Shown here: in pieces, positions 34,984-44,004 of the stretch
Numbering within the stretch: position 1 is the first letter of the stretch
How the letters are laid out: every line of letters begins with the position of its first letter
Source of the DNA: Fischerella sp. CENA71
Lineage (GTDB): Bacteria; Cyanobacteriota; Cyanobacteriia; Cyanobacteriales; Nostocaceae
Reading direction: 5' to 3'
Assembly (NCBI GenBank): GCA_024239075.1
Contig: JANBVI010000032.1
Coordinates: 1-64,000, forward strand
Length of the DNA: 64,000 nt
The notes under the pieces: generated by a model
Told to the model about the DNA's origin: nothing
What the model saw: only the letters and a program-made list of their open reading frames with translations
Database searches by the model: none
Translations under genes and position numbers: made by a program

Positions 34984-35622
34984 ATGACAATAATGTTGAA
35001 TAATCTGGAAAACGACTCGATCTTCACGCCAGAGCAAGTTTTAGAGAATCGAGGTCGTGTTGCCATTTTTATTGATGGCTCAAATTTATTTTATGCAGCA
35101 CTTCAATTGGGTATTGAAATAGATTATACGAAGTTACTATGTAGATTAACAGGCGGATCTAGATTGTTACGTGCTTTTTTTTACACTGGCGTAGATAGAA
35201 CCAACGAAAAACAACAGGGCTTTTTACTGTGGATGCGTCGTAACGGTTATCGTGTCATAGCTAAGGATTTAGTCCAACTACCAGATGGTTCTAAAAAGGC
35301 CAATTTAGATGTAGAAATTGCGGTAGACATGATGGCTTTAGTAGATTCATATGATACAGCAGTTTTAGTCAGTGGTGATGGGGATTTGGCATACGCAGTC
35401 AATTCAGTGAGTTATCGTGGCGTGCGGGTAGAAGTAGTTAGCTTGCGTTCAATGACTAGTGATAGTTTAATCAACGTAAGCGATCGCTACATAGATTTAG
35501 AAGCCATCAAAGAAGATATCCAAAAAACTCCACGCCAAAGCTATCCTTATCGACCTTTAACAGGTATAGATTTTTTAGACCAACCCAGAGAGGTTGAGGG
35601 ACAGTTGGAAGTTCAAGAATGA
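34984..35622 (+). CDS. labA: NYN domain protein, LabA-like
   Basis: This 212-residue cytoplasmic protein is of the NYN (PIN-like nuclease) family. VAIFIDGSNLFYAALQLGI near residue 27 gives the first acidic residue, DVEIAVDMMALVDSYDTAVLVSGDGDLAYAVNSV supplies the others, and GVRVEVVSLRSMTSDSLINVSDRYIDL closes the domain. In Synechococcus, LabA acts in the circadian clock output that represses KaiC expression; other NYN proteins are RNases. The 3' end overlaps the lptC start by four bases. Assignment to LabA rather than another NYN paralogue is likely but not certain. Confidence 0.8.
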   Translation: MTIMLNNLENDSIFTPEQVLENRGRVAIFIDGSNLFYAALQLGIEIDYTKLLCRLTGGSRLLRAFFYTGVDRTNEKQQGFLLWMRRNGYRVIAKDLVQLPDGSKKANLDVEIAVDMMALVDSYDTAVLVSGDGDLAYAVNSVSYRGVRVEVVSLRSMTSDSLINVSDRYIDLEAIKEDIQKTPRQSYPYRPLTGIDFLDQPREVEGQLEVQE

Positions 35623-36914
35623 AGCAGCAACATAAAGGACAAAGGGGACATGGGGGACAGGGGAGCAATCTTTCCTCCTTGTCCTCCTTGTCCTCCCCCT
35701 CTCCCTTGTCCTCCTTGTCTCCCCCCTCTCTCCCCTCTCCCTTGTCTCTACTATCCCTTCTACGCACCCGTCCCAGGATTTTATTTTTAACTCTCTTGCT
35801 TGTAATTGGACTAGTTTCCTGTAGCGATCAAACTCGCACATCCAATAAATCACCTGCGGAGAATGTATCTCCTCAAGATACAGATAGCAAATTAACTTTC
35901 TTTGATGTCACTTTAGAACAAGCAGACGAAGTTGGGCGACCTATTTGGAAAGTTGTAGCAAAACAAGCAAAATACACCAAAGAAAAACAAATTGGTCAGG
36001 TTGAAACTCCCTATGGTGAGTTGTACCAAGATGGTAAAATAGTTTACCAAGTACAAGCAGAAAAAGCAGATATCGAACAGAATGGTAAGCAATTATTTTT
36101 GAAAGGCAAGATAGTTGCTACAGATCCCAAAAATGGTGTTGTCTTACACGGTAATGAATTAGAATGGCGTCCTCAAGAAGATTTATTAATTGTCCGCAAC
36201 CAAATTAATGGAACTCATAAACAACTAAAAGCAGTAGCAAAAGAAGCACGAGTTAAAACCCGAACTCAACGCATAGATTTTTCTGGGGGAGTAGTTGCTA
36301 ACTCTCAAGATCCACCATTACAAATGCGGACAGAACATTTAATTTGGCAGATTAAAGATGAAAAACTCATTGCTGATCGCCCAGTACAAATAGACCGTTA
36401 TAAAAATAATCAAATTACCGACCGTGGTAGCGGAGATACAGCCGAAGTTAATTTAAAAACTAAAATTGCCAGCATTACAAAAAATGCCCAAATCGCATTA
36501 CTAGAACCACCAATGCAAATTGCCAGCAACTCTATGAACTGGAATATGAACACAGAAATTGTCACGACAAATGCTCCTGTGCGTGTATTTCATAGAGTTG
36601 AAAACGTCACAGTTACTGCTAATCAAGGTGAATTGAGAATTCCCCAAAAAACAGTTTATTTAATAGGTAATGTCAACGGTATAGGACAAAAACGCCAGTC
36701 ACTCAAATCTAATACAGCAACTTGGTATCTTGATCAGAAATTAATTGATGCTCAAGGTAATGTAGTTTATAAACAAGTTGATCCGCCGATGACATTTACT
36801 GGTGAAAAAGCTGTCGGTAATATTCAAACAGAAAACATCGTTGTTAGTGGTGGTAATTCTCAAGGTAGAGTAGTGACGGAGATTATTCCCAAAGAAAAAT
36901 TTAAGAGTCAATAG
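35619..36914 (+). CDS. lptC: LptC family LPS-transport periplasmic protein with an unusual N-terminus
   Basis: This 431-residue protein is of the LptC/OstA-like family, which passes lipopolysaccharide across the periplasm. A membrane anchor (ILFLTLLLVIGLVSCSD) lies near residues 52-68, with a Cys that could be a lipobox, followed by tandem beta-jellyroll repeats (LTFFDVTLEQADEVGRPIWKVVAKQAKYTKE; VVLHGNELEWRPQEDLLIV; PPMTFTGEKAVGNIQTENIVV). Cyanobacterial LptC proteins are long like this. The first 45 residues are a Ser/Leu/Pro tract encoded by CTCCTTGTC-type low-complexity DNA (35640-35755), probably an expanded repeat. An internal start nearer the membrane helix is possible. The ATG overlaps the labA stop. 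Confidence 0.85.
   Translation: MKQQHKGQRGHGGQGSNLSSLSSLSSPSPLSSLSPPSLPSPLSLLSLLRTRPRILFLTLLLVIGLVSCSDQTRTSNKSPAENVSPQDTDSKLTFFDVTLEQADEVGRPIWKVVAKQAKYTKEKQIGQVETPYGELYQDGKIVYQVQAEKADIEQNGKQLFLKGKIVATDPKNGVVLHGNELEWRPQEDLLIVRNQINGTHKQLKAVAKEARVKTRTQRIDFSGGVVANSQDPPLQMRTEHLIWQIKDEKLIADRPVQIDRYKNNQITDRGSGDTAEVNLKTKIASITKNAQIALLEPPMQIASNSMNWNMNTEIVTTNAPVRVFHRVENVTVTANQGELRIPQKTVYLIGNVNGIGQKRQSLKSNTATWYLDQKLIDAQGNVVYKQVDPPMTFTGEKAVGNIQTENIVVSGGNSQGRVVTEIIPKEKFKSQ
35640..35755 (+). repeat. pyrimidine-rich low-complexity repeat inside the lptC frame
   Basis: GGGGACA words (35646-35665) are followed by repeated TCCTCCTTG/TCCCCTCTC words on the + strand, a common dispersed low-complexity repeat in such genomes. 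Here the tract stays in frame with lptC. Confidence 0.8.
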
Positions 36915-37082
36915 TTAAGAGTTAACCAAAAAAGAGGTAGGCGATCGCCACACTTCGATTGCCAAACCAAGAGAAAATATTTACGCTTGGATTGTCGTAT
37001 TAAATCTGGAATTTTATAGGGAGATATACGGAACTTTTCCGTATGATAAATAGTTAGTTATTCAAAGGGAGTATGCCCATAG

Positions 37083-37958
37083 ATGGCAGTAAGCGTATTT
37101 CTTTGCCACAACAAGGAAGACAAACCTTTTGTGAAGCAGCTTGCAAGAGATTTGGACAATCACGGCGTTAAATATTGGCTTGATGACGCTGAAATAAACG
37201 TTGGAGACTCTTTAATAGAGAAAATCAGAAGTGGTTTGGATGAAGTAGACTATGTTGCTGTTATTCTATCTCCAAATTCAATTGCCTCCCCTTGGGTACA
37301 GCGAGAAGTCGATGTAGCGATGAATCAAGAAATTAAGGGGAAAAGAGTTAAGGTTCTTCCGATTATGTATCGTAATTGTGATTTACCGGGTTTTTTACTT
37401 GGTAAGTCTTATGCTAACTTTACCGAAGAGTCTTGGTATGAGGATGCCTTTGCAAAACTTGTGCGTAGTATTGGGGTTGTATTCAATAAAAAAGCTCTTG
37501 AAAGCAATCTTACTGGTGCTAACTTGGGTCAAGCATTAGACAAAGCAGTGATACTAAATCTTCCTTTATTTAGGAAGCCATTTCACAGACCATTCCAATA
37601 TATAGGCATGAGTATTGCCTCTGCCTCAACTGCCGTGGGGCAGGAACCGAATGAAGTCGGCAATATAATTATTGATAATGATGATTGTCATATGCTCCTT
37701 GAGTCCGAGGGTAATTTCATCAATTATGTTGAAGTTGATCTGAAGAAAACTGCACCTCATTTGCAAACACAAGAGTTTGACTCAGTGCCAATACTTGGAT
37801 CACTTAGTATAAATCCATCTGAACTAGACTTTGCACGAAAGCAGACACACTTTCATACTTATTACGACCATAGAAAAAAACTAAAAATAAGCGTTTGTTG
37901 TTTATATGATGGAGCTCCTTTAACAGTAGGATTTAGTGCAAAATACTATGGAATGTAA
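37083..37958 (+). CDS. TIR-domain protein with an unassigned C-terminal domain
   Basis: This is a 291-residue protein. Residues 1-135 form a TIR domain: VSVFLCHNKEDKPFVKQLAR at the start (box 1), KYWLDDAEINVGDSL (BB loop), VAVILSPNSIASPWVQREVD (the W71-x3-E75 of NADase TIRs) and KVLPIMYRNCDLPGFL. Many bacterial TIR proteins cleave NAD+ in phage defence or signalling. Residues 140-291 are not recognised; they contain NIIIDNDDCHMLLESEGNF and a His/Tyr-rich THFHTYYDHRKK, and look beta-rich. The gene stands alone, without a visible ThsA, SLOG or SAVED partner. A GGGAG ribosome-binding site lies 10 to 14 bases before the ATG. It is a defence candidate by family only. Confidence 0.8.
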   Translation: MAVSVFLCHNKEDKPFVKQLARDLDNHGVKYWLDDAEINVGDSLIEKIRSGLDEVDYVAVILSPNSIASPWVQREVDVAMNQEIKGKRVKVLPIMYRNCDLPGFLLGKSYANFTEESWYEDAFAKLVRSIGVVFNKKALESNLTGANLGQALDKAVILNLPLFRKPFHRPFQYIGMSIASASTAVGQEPNEVGNIIIDNDDCHMLLESEGNFINYVEVDLKKTAPHLQTQEFDSVPILGSLSINPSELDFARKQTHFHTYYDHRKKLKISVCCLYDGAPLTVGFSAKYYGM

Positions 37959-38056
37959 AATTAAAACCCGTTGTGAGTAACCAAACGGCGCAGCAAATAA
38001 AAGGAGTAGTAGGTGGTGCTGTAGTAGTTAAACAGGTACCCAAAATCAATAATTAA

Positions 38057-39379
38057 CTAACTTTTAAACAAAATCTCATTACGATTGGCTGCACCTAGTT
38101 TTGGTACATAATTGATACCTAAGTGAGGCGTAAGAACACTAGGAACACTTTGAGCTATTTGAAGTTGCTTGATCAGATGTTGGAGAAACTTATCCTGTTC
38201 AGAGCGGAATGTGGGTACATAGGGACCACGGTTGATGATCGCGAACCAAACCAAACCGCGATCGCGTGTAGGCATGACTCCCGCTAAAGCACTCACATCG
38301 TTAAGAGTACCAGTTTTAATCACAGTAGCAGCAGGAATGTGTCGGGCGTGCAGCGTTCCTCGGTGATCGAACCCAGAAGTGGGAAATAAGTCTGCTAAAT
38401 TTAAGCCTTGTGTGAGTGCTTCTTGTTGAAGTGCCATGAGCATTGCACAAACAGCTCTGGGAGAAATGCGATTTTCAACACCTAAGCCGGAACCATTGAT
38501 TAACTGAATTTCCGACTCTGGAACCCTGGCTAATTGGGCTGCTGTTGACTGGACAACAAAATGACCTCCTACTAAATCTGCTAGCATTTGTGCGATGTCA
38601 TTGTTGCTGAAAACATTCATCTCTTTAATGATTTGCTTTAAAGGCAAAGAGTAATGACGCACGAGTAAAGTTTGTTGTGGGTTTGGTTGCGTCTCCACTT
38701 TTACAGTACCTGCGATCGCAACTTGCGGCTTCGGTGTGCCTTTAGCCATTCGCGAGTATTGAAAAGTAATCCCACGAGTCCAGGTGGTGTGATTAAATGC
38801 TTGCTTGAGTAACTGTCCTGCTAACAGTGGATCTCGTTGGAAATTCATGGCGAAATAACCAGTAATGACTAAATTACCTTGGACTCGCTTGATTCCCATC
38901 TTGTTGAGGGTGTTACCAAGAGCGATCGCTTCTTCCCAAACAAACAAAGGATCGCCACCACCAATAATGACTAAATCACCTTTTAACACTCCGTTTTGTA
39001 TTGGCCCAGTAGCGCTGACTAAAGTCTCAAATTTATGGTTTGGCCCCCAAGTTTTAAAAGCAACTAAAGAGGTCGCTATCTTAGTTAATGAGGCAGCAGG
39101 TAAAGGAATAGTACCTTGGTGATTTGCCATCAACATTGGTCCTGACTGTATCCAAATCCCTTGACTCTGAACTGTATTCGCCGCTACTAGTCTTGAAGTT
39201 GCTAAACCTTGAAGATACTGTTGAACTGTAGTGATTCCAGCTGGATTTGGGTCAGGGGCAACAATTAAGCTAGGGCTACTTTGCAAAGTCAAAACATCTA
39301 TAGGTTCCAAAGGCTTGATGTGTACTCCAGCCATCTCCAACCACATTGAAACTAAACCTGAACCAATTAACTCCAGCAT
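38057..39379 (-). CDS. dacB: D-alanyl-D-alanine carboxypeptidase, PBP4 type (peptidase S13)
   Basis: This 440-residue serine peptidase trims peptidoglycan stem peptides in the periplasm. The active-site triad of the family is present: SLTK in PAASLTKIATSLVAF near residue 98, SNN in NVFSNNDIAQMLADL and KTG in VIKTGTLNDVSALAGVM. LIINGSGLG-type and LKGDLVIIGGGDPLF blocks are also typical. The N-terminus has only a short hydrophobic start (MLELIGSGLVSMWLEMAG), so a classical signal peptide is not obvious and an alternative start may exist. It stands alone, transcribed convergently to the TIR gene. Confidence 0.85.
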   Translation of the reverse strand: MLELIGSGLVSMWLEMAGVHIKPLEPIDVLTLQSSPSLIVAPDPNPAGITTVQQYLQGLATSRLVAANTVQSQGIWIQSGPMLMANHQGTIPLPAASLTKIATSLVAFKTWGPNHKFETLVSATGPIQNGVLKGDLVIIGGGDPLFVWEEAIALGNTLNKMGIKRVQGNLVITGYFAMNFQRDPLLAGQLLKQAFNHTTWTRGITFQYSRMAKGTPKPQVAIAGTVKVETQPNPQQTLLVRHYSLPLKQIIKEMNVFSNNDIAQMLADLVGGHFVVQSTAAQLARVPESEIQLINGSGLGVENRISPRAVCAMLMALQQEALTQGLNLADLFPTSGFDHRGTLHARHIPAATVIKTGTLNDVSALAGVMPTRDRGLVWFAIINRGPYVPTFRSEQDKFLQHLIKQLQIAQSVPSVLTPHLGINYVPKLGAANRNEILFKS

Positions 39380-39970
39380 GATTCACTCCTCATAATTTCT
39401 GCAAAGATACTACTGTAAGCAAAAGGCTGTAAAGCTTATTTTTAGGATTTTTAGCTCTTTTTTATTACATAGTTAATTTTGATAAGCTTACTTTAGCTAT
39501 TAGTCATCAGTTTGTGAAGACATAAATAATGTCAAACAAAAGTAGATTGCTTCGTTTTCGAGTTATTAGGAAAATCAACTTCAAATCAGCTAATTTTTTA
39601 ATTAGGGAACACAAGGGTGAGGTATTGGGCATTAGGCATAGCCACAAACAACTAATAAGCAAACATCAACCAACAACCAACCATAAATAAACAAAGTCTC
39701 AAAAAATCAGTCTAGTACGTAATTTATTCAGTATGTATGGGGAGTAATTCATGTTATGTTGGGCTTGTTAGTTGCTTGGTTGAAAGTAGAAAAGACAAAA
39801 AATAAAGGATAAAGTAAACACAAACACTAGGGTTTATCCTGATGTTGATTTTACAATTTATACTTTTTTATTCAGTCTTGAATAGACGGATGCAATTTAG
39901 CAACCACTAATCTACTACTTTCAGCAGAGGCATCTGGTAAAATTTGTAAGGTTTCTAGAAGCTCTGAGCA
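39380..39970. other. divergent intergenic region between dacB and plsX
   Basis: These 591 bp include a 39650-39690 tract of AACAACCAACC-like words, the same low-complexity family as at 4940-5010. No conserved frame or RNA was recognised. It should contain the promoter of the plsX lipid cluster. Confidence 0.4.
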
Positions 39971-41014
39971 ATGGGATCGACTTGCGTACGAATCGCAATT
40001 GACGCAATGGGAGGGGATCACGCACCCGGTGAAATCGTCGCTGGCGCACTACGAGCTAGGGATGAGTTGGGTGTGGAAGTATTGTTGGTGGGTGATCCCC
40101 AACAAATTGAAGCAGTACTGCCACCAAAGACCAATTTGGGGCAGGTGCAGATCGTTCTGGCTGAGGACGCGATCGCGATGGATGAGGAGCCTTTAAGCGG
40201 CGTAAGACGCAAACCCAAGGCTTCGATTAACGTGGCGATGGATTTAGTCAAGCAGGGGCAGGCAGATGCTGTGATTTCTGCCGGTCACTCAGGCGCAGCA
40301 ATGGCAGCAGCATTGCTGCGCTTGGGACGACTGCCGGGAATTGATCGCCCAGCAATTGGTGCGGTGTTCCCCACAATGATAGCTAGCAAGCAAGTACTGA
40401 TACTTGATGTCGGTGCTAATGTAGACTGCCGTCCAAAATTTTTAGAGCAGTTTGCTGTTATGGGGTCGGTTTATAGTCAGTATGTCTTGGGTGTTCCTGA
40501 ACCGAAAATAGGTTTGTTGAACATCGGTGAGGAAGACTGCAAAGGCAATGATGCAGCTGTTCGCGCCCATCAACTGCTGCGGGAAAACTCTCAGATTTCC
40601 TTTGTTGGCAATGCTGAAGGACGCGATGTACTCTCCGGTCAATTTGATGTTATCGTCTGTGACGGCTTTGTAGGCAATGTCTTGCTGAAATTTGCCGAAG
40701 CAATTGGAGAAGTCATGCTGCAAATTGTGAGGGAAGAATTGCCCCAGGGATTGCATGGTCAAATCGGTACAGCAATTTTAAAACCCAACCTGAAGCGGAT
40801 TAAACAGCGGATGGATCACGCTGAACATGGAGGTGCTTTGCTTTTGGGTGTAGACGGCATTTGCATTATTGGTCATGGCAGTTCTCAAGCACCTTCAATT
40901 TATAATGCCATTCGATTAGCAAAAGAAGCCGTGGATCACCAGGTGCTGCAAAGAATTCAATCTAAATATCAAAGAAAATCCTCCGGGCAACTGTTGCCCG
41001 AAAACAGTCAATAG
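39971..41014 (+). CDS. plsX: phosphate acyltransferase PlsX
   Basis: This 347-residue enzyme makes acyl-phosphate from acyl-ACP, the first step of glycerolipid synthesis in bacteria that use PlsX/PlsY. Hallmarks are RIAIDAMGGDHAPGEIVAGAL at the N-terminus, SAGHSGAAMAAALLRLGRLPGI near residue 105, LDVGANVDCRPKFLEQFA, NIGEEDCKGNDAAVRAH and VCDGFVGNVLLKFAE. The C-terminal DHAEHGGALLLGVDGICIIGHGSS is complete. It opens the cluster plsX, fabH, fabD, plsC, all on the + strand, a common arrangement for coordinated fatty-acid and phospholipid synthesis. It is a peripheral membrane enzyme. Confidence 0.95.
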   Translation: MGSTCVRIAIDAMGGDHAPGEIVAGALRARDELGVEVLLVGDPQQIEAVLPPKTNLGQVQIVLAEDAIAMDEEPLSGVRRKPKASINVAMDLVKQGQADAVISAGHSGAAMAAALLRLGRLPGIDRPAIGAVFPTMIASKQVLILDVGANVDCRPKFLEQFAVMGSVYSQYVLGVPEPKIGLLNIGEEDCKGNDAAVRAHQLLRENSQISFVGNAEGRDVLSGQFDVIVCDGFVGNVLLKFAEAIGEVMLQIVREELPQGLHGQIGTAILKPNLKRIKQRMDHAEHGGALLLGVDGICIIGHGSSQAPSIYNAIRLAKEAVDHQVLQRIQSKYQRKSSGQLLPENSQ

Positions 41015-41112
41015 TCAATGGTCATTAGTCATTAGTCATTGGTCAGAAAACAAGACAAGTGACAAATGACAAATGACTAATAACAAGTGACAAATGACAA
41101 AATGCTAATAGC
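41015..41112 (+). repeat. short tandem heptamer repeats between plsX and fabH
   Basis: GTCATTA/GTCATTG words at 41019-41043 and TGACAAA words at 41058-41098 have a 7-base period. Confidence 0.8.
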
Positions 41113-41127
41113 TTGGGAGAACCCGGA

Positions 41128-42120
41128 GTGCAACACTTAGGAATCGCAATTACAGGAAGTGGTTCAGCAGTACCAGCTACTTCACTGAATAATCAAAGAC
41201 TGACAGAACTGGTTGAAACCTCAGATGAATGGATAACTACAAGAACAGGAATTCGTGAACGCCGTTTGGCAAAAGCAGGTGAATCTTTAACGGAACTTGC
41301 CACTACTGCCGGCACTCAGGCGATCGCCATGGCTGGAATTACACCACAACAGTTAGATTTGATTTTACTAGCAACCTCCACGCCTGATGACTTGTTTGGC
41401 AGTGCTTGTCAAATTCAAGCCAAATTAGGAGCAACAAGAGCAGTAGCATTTGATATGACAGCTGCCTGCTCAGGCTTTGTATTTGGATTGGTAACAGCGG
41501 CCCAATTTATCAAAACTGGTGTATATCAAAATGTTTTGTTAATCGGAGCAGATATTCTCTCTCGTTGGGTAGACTGGCAAGATCGAAGAACCTGTGTGCT
41601 GTTTGGTGATGGTGCTGGAGCGGTAGTATTGCAGGCAAATGATAGCGATCGCTTACTGGGATTTGAACTCAGAAGTGATGGCACTCAAAACGATTGTCTC
41701 AACCTTCCCTATACGCCTGACACCACAGAACTACTCCCAGGTGTTGTTGTTGGTAAAGGTAATTTTCAACCCATAACCATGAACGGCAAAGAAGTTTACC
41801 GCTTTGCTGTCCAGCAAGTGCCAGAAGTCATCGATAAAGCCTTATTTCGTGCAAACCTCAGCATTGAAGAAATAGACTGGCTACTCTTGCATCAAGCTAA
41901 TCAGCGTATTCTTGACTCTGTTGCCCAGCGCTTGAATATTCCGGAACAAAAAGTTATTAGTAATCTGGCTTACTATGGCAACACCTCTGCCGCTTCTATC
42001 CCCCTTGCCTTGGATGAAGCAGTACGGCAGGGCAAAATTAAACCCAATGATATCATTGCCACATCAGGTTTTGGTGCTGGACTAACTTGGGGAGCTGCAA
42101 TTTTTAAATGGGGACGGTAG
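41128..42120 (+). CDS. fabH: 3-oxoacyl-ACP synthase III (FabH)
   Basis: This 330-residue initiating condensing enzyme joins acetyl-CoA to malonyl-ACP. The catalytic Cys114 lies in MTAACSGFVFGLVTAA, His in LLLHQANQRILDSVA and Asn in NLAYYGNTSAASIPLA. WITTRTGIRERRLA near residue 35 and the C-terminal GFGAGLTWGAAIFKWGR complete the family. The GTG at 41128 gives MQHLGIAITGSGSAVP, the usual cyanobacterial start, and was preferred to the TTG at 41113. It is the second gene of the lipid cluster, separated from plsX by a heptamer-repeat tract. Confidence 0.95.
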   Translation: MQHLGIAITGSGSAVPATSLNNQRLTELVETSDEWITTRTGIRERRLAKAGESLTELATTAGTQAIAMAGITPQQLDLILLATSTPDDLFGSACQIQAKLGATRAVAFDMTAACSGFVFGLVTAAQFIKTGVYQNVLLIGADILSRWVDWQDRRTCVLFGDGAGAVVLQANDSDRLLGFELRSDGTQNDCLNLPYTPDTTELLPGVVVGKGNFQPITMNGKEVYRFAVQQVPEVIDKALFRANLSIEEIDWLLLHQANQRILDSVAQRLNIPEQKVISNLAYYGNTSAASIPLALDEAVRQGKIKPNDIIATSGFGAGLTWGAAIFKWGR

Positions 42121-42256
42121 TCATTCGTCAAAAGTCCAGTGTCAAGAGTCCATAGTCAATCGTACAGAGAAATTCAAATTGACACTTGACCCTTGACATT
42201 TGACACTTGACCCTTGATCCTTGACCCTTGACACTTGACTGTTTGAATGTTGACTA
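42121..42256 (+). repeat. TTGACCC/TTGACAC heptamer repeats between fabH and fabD
   Basis: TGACACT, TGACCCT and TGATCCT words recur with a 7-base period at about 42180-42240. Confidence 0.8.
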
Positions 42257-43135
42257 ATGACAAAAACCGCATGGGTATTTCCCGGACAAGGTTCCCAATC
42301 ATTGGGAATGGGAACAGATTTGATACATCTACCTTTAGCAAAGCAAAAGTTTGCTCAAGCCGAAGAAATTTTAGGCTGGTCTGTAATTGAGATTTGTCAA
42401 AATGATGCCGACAAGCTATCACATACTCTCTACACTCAGCCTTGCTTATATGTGGTAGAAAGCATTCTTGCTGATCTCCTACGAGAAAAAGAACAACCAG
42501 ATTTAGTTGCTGGTCACAGTTTAGGAGAATATATTGCTCTTTACGTTGCTGGCGTGTTTGAATGGTCTGCGGGGTTACGTTTGGTAAAACGCCGTGCCGA
42601 ACTGATGGACAACGCTGTTGGTGGGATGATGGCGGCTTTAATGAATTTTGACAGGGAACAACTAGAAAAAGTCATTGCCGAAAATCCTGATGTTGTTGTA
42701 GCAAACGATAACAGCCCTGCCCAAGTTGTAATTTCTGGCACACCTACAGCAGTACAAGCAGTCATATCTCAAGTAAAGGCAAAACGTGCAGTGCCTCTGA
42801 AAGTCTCTGGTGCATTTCATTCACCTTTGATGATAGAAGCTGCAAATGATTTTCAAGAAATTTTAGCCTCAGTAGAATTTCATAAAGCGACAGTACCAGT
42901 TTTATCTAATGTCGAACCAACTCCAGCAACAGAAGCAGAAGTTTTAAAACAACGTCTCATCCAACAAATGACAGGGGGAGTGCGCTGGCGAGAAATTGCA
43001 CTGGCATTACCAGAAAATGGGATTGACAGAGTAGTGGAAATTGGCCCTGGTAACGTCTTAACTGGTTTGATTAAACGCACTTGCTCCAATTTAGTTTTAG
43101 AAAATATCCGTAATTTGGCTGAGTTACCCACTTAG
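42257..43135 (+). CDS. fabD: malonyl-CoA:ACP transacylase (FabD)
   Basis: This 292-residue enzyme loads malonate onto ACP for fatty-acid synthesis. KTAWVFPGQGSQSLGMG opens the protein, the nucleophile Ser88 sits in the VAGHSLGEYIALYVAG elbow, Arg in LRLVKRRAELM binds the malonyl carboxylate, and His in SGAFHSPLM near residue 195 is catalytic. VEIGPGNVLTGLIKR closes the fold. It is the third gene of plsX-fabH-fabD-plsC. The length is normal and no defect is seen. Confidence 0.95.
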   Translation: MTKTAWVFPGQGSQSLGMGTDLIHLPLAKQKFAQAEEILGWSVIEICQNDADKLSHTLYTQPCLYVVESILADLLREKEQPDLVAGHSLGEYIALYVAGVFEWSAGLRLVKRRAELMDNAVGGMMAALMNFDREQLEKVIAENPDVVVANDNSPAQVVISGTPTAVQAVISQVKAKRAVPLKVSGAFHSPLMIEAANDFQEILASVEFHKATVPVLSNVEPTPATEAEVLKQRLIQQMTGGVRWREIALALPENGIDRVVEIGPGNVLTGLIKRTCSNLVLENIRNLAELPT

Positions 43136-43249
43136 CTTGTATCATTTCGAGAATCAGAGAAGCGATCGCACAAACCCTTGCTTACCAAAGTTGTACAAAA
43201 GTAGTGGCGATCGCTTATCCTTAATTTTGTCTGATTTCAATTACCTTCT

Positions 43250-43888
43250 GTGGGCAAAAACCGTGAACCGTTAGCTAGTCTATTACTCTACCAAGCCTTT
43301 AAGTGGTCTGTTGTTAGCCCCATGCTACATGTGTACTTTCGGGGCAAAATCTATGGTACAGAAAACGTCCCATTGAGCGGGCCTTTGGTAGTAGTAAGCA
43401 ATCATGCTAGTAATTATGATCCACCAATTGTTTCTAACTGTGTACGTCGTCCTGTGGCGTATATGGCCAAAGAAGAACTGTTTAAAGTCCCTGTTTTAAA
43501 ACAAGCCATTGAGCTATATGGTGCTTACCCAGTCAGTCGGGGTACAAGCGATCGCACTGCGATTCGTGCAGCCCTCAAATATCTTGATGAGGGATGGGCT
43601 GTGGGTGTTTTTTTACAAGGTACTCGCACTCCTGACGGACGCATCACAGATCCAAAACGAGGTGCAGCTTTGATAGCCGCTAAAGCACAAGCACCATTGT
43701 TACCTGTTTGTTTGTGGGGAACACAGGCTATTGAAGAAAAAGGTGTCGTTATCCCTCGTGCAGTTCCTGTGACAGTAAGAATTGGCGAACTGATACCCGC
43801 ACCCACTTCTACAGATAAAGAAGAATTAGAAGCATTAACACAAAAATGTGCTATGGCTATTAATTCACTACACGAACAAGGACGCTAA
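43250..43888 (+). CDS. plsC: 1-acyl-sn-glycerol-3-phosphate acyltransferase
   Basis: This 212-residue membrane-associated acyltransferase makes phosphatidic acid from lysophosphatidate. Motif I is VVVSNHASNYDPPI (HX4D), motif II is GAYPVSRGTSDRTAI, motif III is GVFLQGTRTPDGRI and motif IV is APLLPVCLWG. Motif III has Gln where most family members have Glu (FPEGTR), a point worth noting. The start is GTG. It closes the lipid cluster behind fabD, and its position there supports the main PlsC role over the paralogue at 31713. Confidence 0.9.
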   Translation: MGKNREPLASLLLYQAFKWSVVSPMLHVYFRGKIYGTENVPLSGPLVVVSNHASNYDPPIVSNCVRRPVAYMAKEELFKVPVLKQAIELYGAYPVSRGTSDRTAIRAALKYLDEGWAVGVFLQGTRTPDGRITDPKRGAALIAAKAQAPLLPVCLWGTQAIEEKGVVIPRAVPVTVRIGELIPAPTSTDKEELEALTQKCAMAINSLHEQGR

Positions 43889-43919
43889 GTAAGTCGGCAC
43901 AAATAAAGCTAACTGGTTG

Positions 43920-44003
43920 GGGTCGTCATTTGTCATTTGTCATTGGTAAGTGTTTCAGGCACGTTTACTTACTGATAACTGATAACTGATAACTGATAAC
44001 TGA
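43920..44003 (+). repeat. short tandem repeats with a perfect ACTGATA heptamer run
   Basis: GTCATTT words at 43925-43945 are followed by about four ACTGATA units at 43971-44000. Confidence 0.85.
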
Positions 44004-44004
44004 A

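Noticed and set aside
37970-38055. 27-codon frame starting with GTG after the TIR gene
   Set aside because: It is short and without a motif. It could be a partner or a remnant, but nothing supports translation.
41015-44003. Possible CRISPR-like arrays in the repeat tracts between lipid genes
   Set aside because: The units are 7-base tandem words without spacers, typical short tandem repeats of heterocystous cyanobacteria, not CRISPR.
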